Shown one piece after another: positions 53,188-61,901 of a stretch of DNA of 64,000 nucleotides. The stretch is from an uncultured Lachnospiraceae bacterium. Lineage in GTDB: Bacteria > Bacillota > Clostridia > Lachnospirales > Lachnospiraceae. The stretch covers positions 111,036 through 175,035 of the forward strand of contig ONKG01000001.1 of the NCBI GenBank assembly GCA_900318375.1. Reading direction: 5' to 3'. The translations under genes and the position numbers were made by a program. Under the pieces are notes generated by a model, which saw only the letters and a list, made by a program, of their open reading frames with translations, was not told the DNA's origin and searched no databases. The stretch's first letter is position 1. Each line of letters opens with the position of its first letter.

Positions 53188-53259
53188 GAATCTCCTCCTT
53201 CCGATTTCTTATCCCTTGCTATGATTTCTTGTAAATCATCCGGCACGCATAAGCATCCA

Positions 53260-53961
53260 TTAAAGTATATCATTCTTTATGCAATACTCCTGGATTCTTT
53301 GGTTTCGCTTGTCCAGGAAAATATGTTCCTTAAGGAGAAATTTGAAATAGTCTTCCACCGTCTCAGGCAGACCGCTCTTTCTGAATGATGTATCTCCCAT
53401 CCATATATTCACGGAAGAATAATCCTCTGAGACGCAGTCCTGCAGAAAGAAAAAGTCAACATATCCCTTAAAGTCTACAAACAGATCGTAGAATGCCTTA
53501 TCTTGCTCGATTACTTTGGTAAGCGGACTCTCCTCTCCGGCATAATGCCTTCTGATACATTCCAGAGTCAAATCCCAGCGGTCTGCTATAAGTATGTTCA
53601 TTCCTCTTCTCTGATTCATGCTGTTTACATGCACTGGGAAAATAATCATACTGCCTATGCTATAAGATCTGCGCAGAAGGTGCTCATATACTTCTTCAAA
53701 GTCTTCGATTTGCTTACGTGCCAAATCAATTATCTTCTGATTCTTCAGGGAACGCATTTCTACGATAATCGTATCGCTAGTGAAATAAAAGTCTTTCCAG
53801 GATAGTACAAAAGGAGAGCTCTTAGATTGAAGATCCATGACTCCTCCATTGGGTAGTTCTCTGCTCCAAAGGGCTCTATGGTATGCATTCAGGGTAGGGC
53901 TGTAGGTGTCGGGATCCCTGCCCTTTGAATCGGTTCTAAAGTCGAAAGTTATATCAATCAT
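53260..53961 (-). CDS. DUF6994-like protein, last gene of the HerA/AAA operon
   Basis: A 233-aa protein starting MIDITFDFRTDSKGRDPDTY, then SPTLNAYHRALWSRELPNGG, a pattern I recall as DUF6994; function unknown. The ATG overlaps the stop of a broken 45-codon frame (TGAAATG), so it is translationally coupled to what was once an upstream gene. AAAGG lies 10 nt before the ATG. Confidence 0.8.
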   Translation of the reverse strand: MIDITFDFRTDSKGRDPDTYSPTLNAYHRALWSRELPNGGVMDLQSKSSPFVLSWKDFYFTSDTIIVEMRSLKNQKIIDLARKQIEDFEEVYEHLLRRSYSIGSMIIFPVHVNSMNQRRGMNILIADRWDLTLECIRRHYAGEESPLTKVIEQDKAFYDLFVDFKGYVDFFFLQDCVSEDYSSVNIWMGDTSFRKSGLPETVEDYFKFLLKEHIFLDKRNQRIQEYCIKNDIL

Positions 53962-53962
53962 T

Positions 53963-54100
53963 TCACAAATACCTTTGGAGCTGCCAAATCAGTATGGCAA
54001 TATCTGGTTTTACCTGTTCCTGAACATGTTCTTTGATAAAGGTTTCAGACTCAAGATACCAATCCAGCCAGGCACGGTTAGGGGCTTTCCCGGATAAGAG
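53963..54100 (-). pseudogene. 3' remnant of a gene inside the operon
   Basis: The minus strand reads NRAWLDWYLESETFIKEHVQ, EQVKPDIAILIWQLQRYL and stop. It is protein-like and ends 1 nt before the DUF6994 ATG. An in-frame TAG (54103-54101) closes it upstream, and there is no ATG or GTG start. The gene body has been lost or the reading frame broken. Its parent is unknown. Confidence 0.6.
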
Positions 54101-54118
54101 CTATATGTTTGCGAAGAA

Positions 54119-55531
54119 TCAGTCCTCGTTATTCTTCGGATTGATTACCCATTCAGGAAAATCTTCCCTGGCAAGTTCATTCAATTCCTCATCTGAAATG
54201 TCGGTAAAATCAGCAAGTCTATTTGCCTGGCTTGCAATCGACGACTCAAATAAGTTTCTCATGGCACGTCCATTGGCAAAGTTTTCCGGTTTATGTTGAA
54301 CAAGCCAATGCAAGTATTCCTTAACGGAATATTCTGCCTCGGAGCTGAGTTTCATACAAAACGGCTGGCAGAAGGCTTCTAAGATTTGAAACAGTTCTTC
54401 TTCCGAGTAATCTTCAAAGAAGATATTTCTGTTGAAACGTGATCTAAGACCGGGGTTAGATTTGAGGAACTGTTCCATCGGGTCCGGATATCCAGCTACG
54501 ATAACGACAAACTCATCCCGATTATCTTCCATCGCTTTCAAGATGGTATCAATCGCTTCCTGTCCAAAGTCTGAGCCGCCTTTTGCCAGGGTATATGCCT
54601 CATCGATAAAGAGGATACCGCCCATCGCCTCATCAATCTTTTCCCTTGTCTTCAGGGCTGTCTGCCCCACGTATCCGGCAACCAGACCGGCACGATCGAC
54701 CTCTACGAGCTGTCCTTTTTCAAGTACGCCTAGCTGCTTGTAGATTTTCGACAATAGTCTGGCGACAGTTGTTTTGCCTGTTCCCGGATTGCCCACAAAA
54801 ACAAGATGCTTGGATATACTTGCAGTTTTCAGTCCGCGGGCATCTCGTATTTTCTTGATCTTTATCAAATTGATCAGGCTGGTGACTTCCTTCTTTACTC
54901 CATCAAGTCCAATGAGCGAATTCAGCTTTTCAAGCAGTTCCTCCAATGATTCTTCAGGCTCCTCAGTCTGAATGGATTCTTCCTGCTCTGCACTTTTCTC
55001 AGCATTCTGCAGCTCGGTATCTTTGACCGGCATTTGCTGTGAAGCCGCAAGTGTTAAACAGCCGGAGTGATCACTTTGGGTGTGCTCATCCCGGGACGGT
55101 AGAGCCTCTTGTAATAGGCGGAGGTAGTCCATGAATTTTTCTGAATCAACCTCTTTTTTATCAAATCTGCTGAGCAGATAATATTTTCCCAATTCAGAGA
55201 TAAATGATACAAATAGTCCGGCCGTCTGCACAGACTTTTTGCCTGGTCCGGTGGAGTCCAATTCGTTCAGAGCACAAAACACAGACGGTAATTCATCCTT
55301 ATTGCTACATAGTAAATCTGATGCCGGATAGGCTCCGCCCTGGTATACTTCGTTGAAATAGCTGTATCTTTTTTCTGCACCGGATCTCGAAATCATGCAG
55401 ATAAAGTCATGAATATCCTCTGCCAGAAGTTTATTCAACGATATTCCATTCTTCTCTTTTTTCCGCAGGGAATCAATGCGTTCACAGGCTTTTACGAGCT
55501 TCTGATAAGCATTCATGACGGAAATATCCAT
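54119..55531 (-). CDS. AAA+ ATPase, CbxX/CfqX (SpoVK/EccA) type
   Basis: A 470-aa protein. The N-terminal 200 residues are unknown and helical. The AAA+ module (205-460) has Walker [10 protein letters not shown] (247-255), the pore-loop-like AGYVGQT, Walker [11 protein letters not shown] (304-313), sensor VVIVAGYP, the arginine-finger motif NPGLRSRF (359-366) and sensor 2 GRAMRNLF. Members of this class remodel protein complexes (RuBisCO activase CbbX, EccA in type VII secretion). GAGGT precedes the ATG by 9 nt. It follows the 345-aa gene after 11 nt. Confidence 0.9.
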   Translation of the reverse strand: MDISVMNAYQKLVKACERIDSLRKKEKNGISLNKLLAEDIHDFICMISRSGAEKRYSYFNEVYQGGAYPASDLLCSNKDELPSVFCALNELDSTGPGKKSVQTAGLFVSFISELGKYYLLSRFDKKEVDSEKFMDYLRLLQEALPSRDEHTQSDHSGCLTLAASQQMPVKDTELQNAEKSAEQEESIQTEEPEESLEELLEKLNSLIGLDGVKKEVTSLINLIKIKKIRDARGLKTASISKHLVFVGNPGTGKTTVARLLSKIYKQLGVLEKGQLVEVDRAGLVAGYVGQTALKTREKIDEAMGGILFIDEAYTLAKGGSDFGQEAIDTILKAMEDNRDEFVVIVAGYPDPMEQFLKSNPGLRSRFNRNIFFEDYSEEELFQILEAFCQPFCMKLSSEAEYSVKEYLHWLVQHKPENFANGRAMRNLFESSIASQANRLADFTDISDEELNELAREDFPEWVINPKNNED

Positions 55532-55542
55532 ACCCGATTACC

Positions 55543-56580
55543 TCATACCATTGCAGCCTGCTGCATTGCATTGTGAAACGCTGACATGACCGTCGATTCA
55601 TCCATATGCATGTCTCTGCCCGCTTCCCTGTATGCTGCTTCAATGGAATCAACCACGTCTTTCGTACTCAGTTCCTTGTATTGCCTGAAAAGGTCTGCAT
55701 CCCCCATTGCAATAATAAGAGATTGATTATCTTTAATCTCACACCTGCAGTCCTTCACCCGATCCAATAAACTGATGTAATAAGCGTCCACTTCAGCAGT
55801 GGATAATGATGTCTCAAATGTCCCATGGTCCTGAAGCTTCTCAATAAACCACTGAGAAGTCAGGGTATCATAAACTTCCATCCACCTGTCGTGTGATAAA
55901 TGCCATGCGTCCTCGCCCAACACTTCATGATTGTTATAATAGTAGAGTTCATCAAAAGTTCGAAGTGACACTGTAAACATAGCCAGCAGGGAAAAGATAG
56001 CCAGAATCGTTGCGCTATTATCTTCTGAGATGCCCTTTTGGAATGAACTAATCAGGAGCGTAAGTACAATATGTTCCATGTCGACAAGTTTCCGCATCTG
56101 TGCTTCCGAATAAGGACGCTGCCTGCGCTGACAATCCAGCATATTCATATGCTCAGCCAGTACTATGTTGAACATTGCCTCATTGTGAAGATCCCGGGTC
56201 TGCTTTACAATACTCTGCAACCGGTTGATTTGTCGGGATAATTTATTGCTCTCTTTATCAAGCTTCTTAAATATGATTGCAAAGCCTATACCGGTAGCGC
56301 ATAAATTCAGGCCGTTGAGCACAAGGCTTATATTCTGCACCCTCGATACACTTGTCAGAAGATTCAGATTACGCTCACTCAGCTCTGTATTTTTATTGAG
56401 CAGCTGTATGGCCTTTCGCCCGAGCTCCTTCCCCTGTTTTTCCGAAGAAGTGTCAATAACAACTTTAGGGAAAGATTTGAACCTACTATCCTTACGTCTT
56501 TGAGCAATTTCCAACACACCATTATCATTCAGATATTTTTGTAAATCCTCAAGGCTGTGGATAACCACCTGATCACTCAT
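55543..56580 (-). CDS. Unknown operon protein with two hydrophobic segments
   Basis: 345 aa. An N-terminal polar domain (RFKSFPKVVIDTSSEKQGKE) precedes a hydrophobic segment (about 86-105: ISLVLNGLNLCATGIGFAII), a coiled coil (LDKESNKLSRQINRLQSIVK) and a second hydrophobic segment (about 192-210: ATILAIFSLLAMFTVSL). GGAGGGGG precedes the ATG. It overlaps the 216-aa gene by 8 nt. No family is recognised; the pattern suggests a membrane-associated scaffold partner of the AAA+ or HerA ATPase. Confidence 0.75.
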   Translation of the reverse strand: MSDQVVIHSLEDLQKYLNDNGVLEIAQRRKDSRFKSFPKVVIDTSSEKQGKELGRKAIQLLNKNTELSERNLNLLTSVSRVQNISLVLNGLNLCATGIGFAIIFKKLDKESNKLSRQINRLQSIVKQTRDLHNEAMFNIVLAEHMNMLDCQRRQRPYSEAQMRKLVDMEHIVLTLLISSFQKGISEDNSATILAIFSLLAMFTVSLRTFDELYYYNNHEVLGEDAWHLSHDRWMEVYDTLTSQWFIEKLQDHGTFETSLSTAEVDAYYISLLDRVKDCRCEIKDNQSLIIAMGDADLFRQYKELSTKDVVDSIEAAYREAGRDMHMDESTVMSAFHNAMQQAAMV

Positions 56581-57223
56581 AATCTGAATCCCCCTCCACT
56601 CTTGTATTTACAATTGAGCAAAGAAGTATCGTCAGCAGAATCACTGTACATCTATCATTGCCATATGGATCCCTGGTATCAAATCTTTTTATAGTTCGTG
56701 GAGCAGGTGCCAAGCCTTGCTTGTTCAAATTATCTTTAATCAGTTTTTCAGGAACGAGACAAAATGCAGAATAATCAAAGTTTTCTATAGGTTTTTCTTT
56801 GTTTTTGATTATCTCCGTATAAAGGCACATCATAATCCTAGTATAGTCAATGATTTCCGTTATAGATGGATTTTTGACATCTTTAATGGATTGAGCTTTT
56901 TCATAATACTTTCTGGATCGAGGTTCCACAGTTGTTGTAGAATCACCTGTTTTGGTCTGATACGTCTTCGCAATACTGGGACCGACAATGGAATCCAGGT
57001 CTTTCATAAGCGCTTCTATACGGCGATCAAAAGCTCTGCCCGTCTTTACTTCAAGCGTATTAAAGTAGTCACAAACCTTTTCCGCGAGAATATTCACAGT
57101 GACATCTTCGGGTTCTATGATTGAGAAAGAAATGTATTCTCCAAGCAATATTTGTTTGAGTTCTTCAAACACAGGTTGGTCTAAATCACAAATTGTTTCT
57201 TTAACAAATTCCAGATAGGTCAT
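56573..57223 (-). CDS. Unknown operon protein with C-terminal hydrophobic end
   Basis: 216 aa, mainly helical, with an acidic N-terminal half and a C-terminal hydrophobic segment (CTVILLTILLCSIV). It could be tail-anchored. GGAGG lies 6 nt before the ATG. It sits 99 bp downstream of the 521-aa gene and overlaps the next gene by 8 nt. No family is recognised. Confidence 0.75.
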   Translation of the reverse strand: MTYLEFVKETICDLDQPVFEELKQILLGEYISFSIIEPEDVTVNILAEKVCDYFNTLEVKTGRAFDRRIEALMKDLDSIVGPSIAKTYQTKTGDSTTTVEPRSRKYYEKAQSIKDVKNPSITEIIDYTRIMMCLYTEIIKNKEKPIENFDYSAFCLVPEKLIKDNLNKQGLAPAPRTIKRFDTRDPYGNDRCTVILLTILLCSIVNTRVEGDSDYE

Positions 57224-57322
57224 TGTCTGCCTCCATCATTAAGTTCACGACCATATAATATTGGGATAAACGTGACTTTTTATAATTATTATAATCAATA
57301 ATTACGAACGTATTTGCATTCA

Positions 57323-58888
57323 TTACACTCTAAACGGCAAATTATTCGCTGTTGCATATTCATTCAAGGAAGCCACAACATTTTCCACTTTGTCCGGAAC
57401 CACTTCCCTGGCAATATCAACTGTTCTATTAGCCATCTTCTGGGCTTTTTCAGCAAGAACTTCCGCATGTTCACCTCCAAATTCCACAGCAGATGCATAT
57501 GCTTCAGATGCTATTGCGCAGCCAACCATGCCTCCAACCATACCAACTCCAAAGCCTGCAACAGCACCAATGGCTGTGCCAGGACCAGGTACGATAGAAC
57601 CTATTGTTGCTCCTGCAACAGCAGCTCCAGCCATGCTTCCCCCGACCTGCGCTGCACTTTCACCCAAATCATATGCCAGTTGTTTTCCATCTATCACGCC
57701 TTCTGCATAGTCAATCACTGAGTCATATGACTGCACTCCAAAAGAGATTACTGCAGCAGGAACACCGGATTTCCCAAGTGACTGAATTAGCTGTTGACTG
57801 GATGCAGACATAGTGTGTGAAACTGCTGTACTTATAAAAGTCGTTCCGTAGGCAATGCCGCCAGCTACCCCAGTATCCTTGGCAACATCAATGAAGGCTT
57901 CCTGGACGGTAATCTCACCGTCCATTACCTTGCTGATATTATCAACAGTAGACACCGCTGCAGTAATTGAAGCGGCAATTGCTGCCTGTTCTAAGCCAGC
58001 CTTGTTGCATTCTGCAAAATTGTCTTTCAAAAACAATTTGGCGGCATATCTTTTAGGGTGTAAAACTGCTTCTTTTGCTTCTGTCGATGTTACAGTGCTC
58101 TTTTCCAGCATCTGATCAATCTTTTTATAGCGCTCTATTTGTGCTTCCTTGGATTTTATTGCTTCTACTTCACCTTTTTCCTTTACTTTTGCCAGCTGCT
58201 TCTCGAGTCCTTCCAGTTTTTCAGGAATAAGTTTTTTCATTCCGTCATAGAAGTCTTTAGGAACTTCCATTTTATTAATCTGTCCATCATTAAAATACTT
58301 GTCATATTTCCTTGAGGTCATTTTCTGAAGGCAACTTTCAGCGCTATCTCCGACAAACTTTACCTGAATCCTGTCTACAATATTACCAGAAGCATCCACG
58401 CGAATCTTATCAACGTATTGATCATTTCTTTTAAATAAATCGGGACGATCATCGGCGCGATATGTTTTCAAATCACTGCCATTAAGTTTGGCAATCATGT
58501 TTTCTTTCGTTGTACTGATTACTTCCGCAGCGTAGCCTGCATGCTGTTTTAAATTCTGATATTTGTAATCCGGGTGAATATTCCATTGGCTGATATCTTT
58601 TATTCCTAATCCAGTTCCCCCATCTCCTAAATCAATTCCATTATACATCTGTGTAACAGAATCCATGAAAGTGGTTCTCAATGCGCCTAATGCTGCTCCA
58701 TCTATCATACTGAGATCAACATCAACCCAATGAGAGATATTGCCATCCACACCGTCCGGCATATCCATGTATGCACCAAAGTTTGAATCCAGACTATTCT
58801 TAAAGCCGTTCCTGAGATCAGACATTCTCCCTTTGAGATCAAAAGAAGCATTGTCCAGCGATGTCGCTTCAAACATATCTAAAGTCAT
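57323..58888 (-). CDS. Possible PD-(D/E)XK-like / glycine-zipper protein
   Basis: 521 aa from the ATG at 58888 (GAGGTG 4 nt upstream). After an 85-residue N-terminal region, residues 112-200 carry YAAEVISTTKENM, DQYVDKIRVDASGN and IVDRIQVKFVGD. The spacing of Glu122, Asp160 and Gln175-x-Lys177 is like the (E)...D...(E/Q)xK active site of the PD-(D/E)XK fold. A coiled coil follows (225-262), then a hydrophobic region and a glycine zipper (about 395-460: GGSMAGAAVAGATIGSIVPG) that could insert in a membrane. Possibly an effector or pore of the operon; no family is certain. Confidence 0.75.
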   Translation of the reverse strand: MTLDMFEATSLDNASFDLKGRMSDLRNGFKNSLDSNFGAYMDMPDGVDGNISHWVDVDLSMIDGAALGALRTTFMDSVTQMYNGIDLGDGGTGLGIKDISQWNIHPDYKYQNLKQHAGYAAEVISTTKENMIAKLNGSDLKTYRADDRPDLFKRNDQYVDKIRVDASGNIVDRIQVKFVGDSAESCLQKMTSRKYDKYFNDGQINKMEVPKDFYDGMKKLIPEKLEGLEKQLAKVKEKGEVEAIKSKEAQIERYKKIDQMLEKSTVTSTEAKEAVLHPKRYAAKLFLKDNFAECNKAGLEQAAIAASITAAVSTVDNISKVMDGEITVQEAFIDVAKDTGVAGGIAYGTTFISTAVSHTMSASSQQLIQSLGKSGVPAAVISFGVQSYDSVIDYAEGVIDGKQLAYDLGESAAQVGGSMAGAAVAGATIGSIVPGPGTAIGAVAGFGVGMVGGMVGCAIASEAYASAVEFGGEHAEVLAEKAQKMANRTVDIAREVVPDKVENVVASLNEYATANNLPFRV

Positions 58889-58899
58889 AGTACACCTCA

Positions 58900-61899
58900 T
58901 CACTCTTTTGAAGTCAAAATATAGCAGATATCATTTACTTCTTTTTGCGTACACTTCTTTAATTTGCTCTCAACAAGTTTACGCAAAGTCTCAGGAGTAT
59001 CTATCTTTTCAAAATCTTTATCTTTTATACCCAGCACATCCTGAACGAGACCTTGAAGAATCGGCAGTTCCTTTGTTTTCCATGTCAATAAACCATTGCA
59101 TAGTGTATAATCATCGATCCGCGTTGAAATCTGTTTCCTTGTTTGTCTTGATATTGTAAGTACCTTCAGGGAATCCCAAAGATCCTGTTCCGCAATCTTG
59201 TCTCTCCCAATCCAAGGCTGCATAAGCATACGAAGAATAAGGATTCTGGCAGAACTAATGGTACGTATCGTTGTTCTTTTTTCCGGTATATAAGGCTTCT
59301 CAGTCACTTTTGCCTTATCTATCATGGTAAGAACCGGAGCCACCCAGTCATTTTGATATACAGCCGCAACTCCGCTGGGGAGTTTAGCTATCTCGTTGAC
59401 CTGGTCCGGAGTAAGTCCAATGGAACGTCCAACGGCTTCCCGATCATTTGCTTCAGGGGTACGAAGAACGACTTTTGTATTAGTATTCTTAATTGCAGCA
59501 ATATCAACAGAGGAAGGAGACTGGTCAACAATGATAAACCCTTCACCATAAGTACGGATCTCTGCAATTGTCTGCGTCAGCATCTCGACAGATTTACCTA
59601 TCAGCGCAGATTCTCCGCCGCCTGCTGTGTTTTTCAGAAGGTTATGGGCTTCTTCCAATACAGTGACATGCTTTAATCCATTATTGTTCTCAGTCTTCTG
59701 ATCAACACGATACTCGTTCAGGATATAGACCATAAGTCCCATAATCAGAGCTTTCGTTTCCGTTGATTTAATCCGGCTGATATCCAGTATGCAATTTTCA
59801 TCAAACAGTTTTGAATAAGATGTTTGTTCTGCTGTAAATATGAACTTGTTTAAACCTACGGTAAGCGATTTAACACGAGTAATCAGTGCCCCGCGGTAAT
59901 TAGATTTAATATCTGAGGCATAATCAGAGCCCTCAATCAGCTCATTCAGCTGATCGACAAGGATTTCGAAGTCAGGATATTCGGGTTCTCCTCCTTCAAA
60001 AGTAGAAGAGCCAAGGTCCCATCCAACCGACTCATAAGAGCTTAGTATCGCATCCTTAAAGAATGCAGGCATAGCATCATACATCGGCCAGCAAACACTG
60101 AATATTTCCACCAGGCCGTCTACATGCTCCAGAACATGAATTGAGTCAGGAAATTTAAACGGATTTATATTAATCAGCTCTGCTACATTAGGATTCGTGG
60201 AATAAACATTCACATCCGGCCAATGACCAAACACATCTTTATATTCCCCTTTTGCAGGTTCGACCACAAGGAAAGGAATCCTGTCCTGATGAAGTTCCGC
60301 CAACATTTGGTAAACTGTATTACTCTTTCCCGAACCTGTTGAACCCGTAATGAAAGTGTGCATGTTCAGGCTCTTGTTATCCAGTTCGACTATTTTATTT
60401 GTAATCTGGCCAAGATCAAATACCCTGCCCAATGTCATCCTGTCTTCGGGACGGTTTCCTTCATCCTTTTTGAACAAATGGTATGTAGTCACTTCTTTTC
60501 CGAATTCCGCATGTTCAATGACCGGCAGTCCGGAAACGGTAGCCCTGGGAAGTTCCATATGTATGCCAAGTTCTTTACCAGTAATAGTAGTCGTCGCATC
60601 TGTCAGGACACTGTATTCGCCATTATTGCCATAAAAGAACTGTGGATGCAGGAACCTGGAAAGGTGCATGGTCAGATCAAAGTAATTCCCATTATTACCT
60701 GAATTATTACTGCGCCAGGAATTGATTGCAGAGACTTCTCGGCCAGAGTTTTCGCCATTCATTAGAGAACGGTAATTACTCGCCGCGATCTCAGCTGCCG
60801 ACATATCATTAGACAGGAAATAGGCAGCAACATTCCACATACCGTAGCTGTCAAATTCCCTGGTGCGCTTGAGGGAATCATCCAGCAGTTGCAGCATATC
60901 GGTGATAGCTTTGTTTTCAGTTGTGGTAGAGGTAGAAGAACTATAGGCTTCACTCTGCTGTTCTGTAGGGGCAAGCGTATTGAGAAAACCGCTCAGCTGG
61001 CCTGCAATCTGTCCGCCGACCATTGCGCCGCCGGCAAGACCGACTCCTCCGACTGCACTGCCGGCAACCGCACCGCCTATTACACCAGCCAATGAGGTCA
61101 GGACTCCGCCTACAAGTGCTGCCCTCTGCTTGCCGTCCATTTCAGCAAAGGATTTGCTCCGGGAAGCAGTCTGAGAAATGCTTTCAGAGAATTGTACCTT
61201 CTGCAAAGGTGACAGTTTGGTATAGAGTTCCTGGTATTCCTTCCGCAGCATCTGTACCATTTGGGGAGGCTGATTTTCTGCCAGAATAATACCAATATAT
61301 TGTCTGCCATTCATAGCCAGAGCAAGTTTCTCGATGCCCTGGACAAACTGGTCATTCGTCCGTTCTGCAGTAGATTTGCTGTTTCCGACCACACTGACAG
61401 AGGCAACATTCTGCTGCCTGGTGATCTTATTTGATAATTCAGCAATTGCAATGCGGTCTCTGCCCTCAATTTTCATCCCGGGGAAATGGCCGATCAGGGT
61501 GTTCTTTAATGTATCGCCGAGTGTGACCGTGGAACGTTTTAAAGATTCATCCTCTTCCATATTCCGTACTCCGACGTAAAAATTCGTTTTCTTTCCGTCA
61601 GAATCCATGATAATAAATGCCATGGCATTATAAGTAGACAGCGTATTGAATACTGTCGTGAATTTATCCGTGACAGGTTCCCCCTTCTCATAGACCATTT
61701 CTGTCACGTGGTAAAGACGAATATTCTGAATCAGGTCTTCCTCAAGAGGCAGCAGATTTGCTGCAGGAACGATCTGCAATTCACTAAGTCTGGCGAGATA
61801 TTTTTTCCGGATACCGTCTTCGATAATCGCAAGGCGGTTCTCCATTGTCATTTCCTGAGTAATCACTTCCCCGGTAGTCTGTGTCTGTAATCCATTCAT
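58900..61899 (-). CDS. HerA/DUF87-type ATPase with a glycine-zipper insert
   Basis: 999 aa from the ATG at 61899 (GAGAGGG 8 nt upstream); a TTG two codons earlier overlaps the preceding stop. The N-terminal 240 residues are unknown. Residues about 260-300 form a Gly/Ala zipper (GGVLTSLAGVIGGAVAGSAV). The ATPase has Walker A TGSTGSGKSNT (about 518), VVEPAKGEYKD, Walker B VTVLEEAHNLL (about 748), IIVDQSPSSVD and TKVVLRTPEANDRE, the HerA/FtsK-like order. Such ATPases form hexamers that move DNA or protein. It follows the 546-aa gene by 2 nt. Confidence 0.88.
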   Translation of the reverse strand: MNGLQTQTTGEVITQEMTMENRLAIIEDGIRKKYLARLSELQIVPAANLLPLEEDLIQNIRLYHVTEMVYEKGEPVTDKFTTVFNTLSTYNAMAFIIMDSDGKKTNFYVGVRNMEEDESLKRSTVTLGDTLKNTLIGHFPGMKIEGRDRIAIAELSNKITRQQNVASVSVVGNSKSTAERTNDQFVQGIEKLALAMNGRQYIGIILAENQPPQMVQMLRKEYQELYTKLSPLQKVQFSESISQTASRSKSFAEMDGKQRAALVGGVLTSLAGVIGGAVAGSAVGGVGLAGGAMVGGQIAGQLSGFLNTLAPTEQQSEAYSSSTSTTTENKAITDMLQLLDDSLKRTREFDSYGMWNVAAYFLSNDMSAAEIAASNYRSLMNGENSGREVSAINSWRSNNSGNNGNYFDLTMHLSRFLHPQFFYGNNGEYSVLTDATTTITGKELGIHMELPRATVSGLPVIEHAEFGKEVTTYHLFKKDEGNRPEDRMTLGRVFDLGQITNKIVELDNKSLNMHTFITGSTGSGKSNTVYQMLAELHQDRIPFLVVEPAKGEYKDVFGHWPDVNVYSTNPNVAELININPFKFPDSIHVLEHVDGLVEIFSVCWPMYDAMPAFFKDAILSSYESVGWDLGSSTFEGGEPEYPDFEILVDQLNELIEGSDYASDIKSNYRGALITRVKSLTVGLNKFIFTAEQTSYSKLFDENCILDISRIKSTETKALIMGLMVYILNEYRVDQKTENNNGLKHVTVLEEAHNLLKNTAGGGESALIGKSVEMLTQTIAEIRTYGEGFIIVDQSPSSVDIAAIKNTNTKVVLRTPEANDREAVGRSIGLTPDQVNEIAKLPSGVAAVYQNDWVAPVLTMIDKAKVTEKPYIPEKRTTIRTISSARILILRMLMQPWIGRDKIAEQDLWDSLKVLTISRQTRKQISTRIDDYTLCNGLLTWKTKELPILQGLVQDVLGIKDKDFEKIDTPETLRKLVESKLKKCTQKEVNDICYILTSKE

Positions 61900-61901
61900 G
61901 A

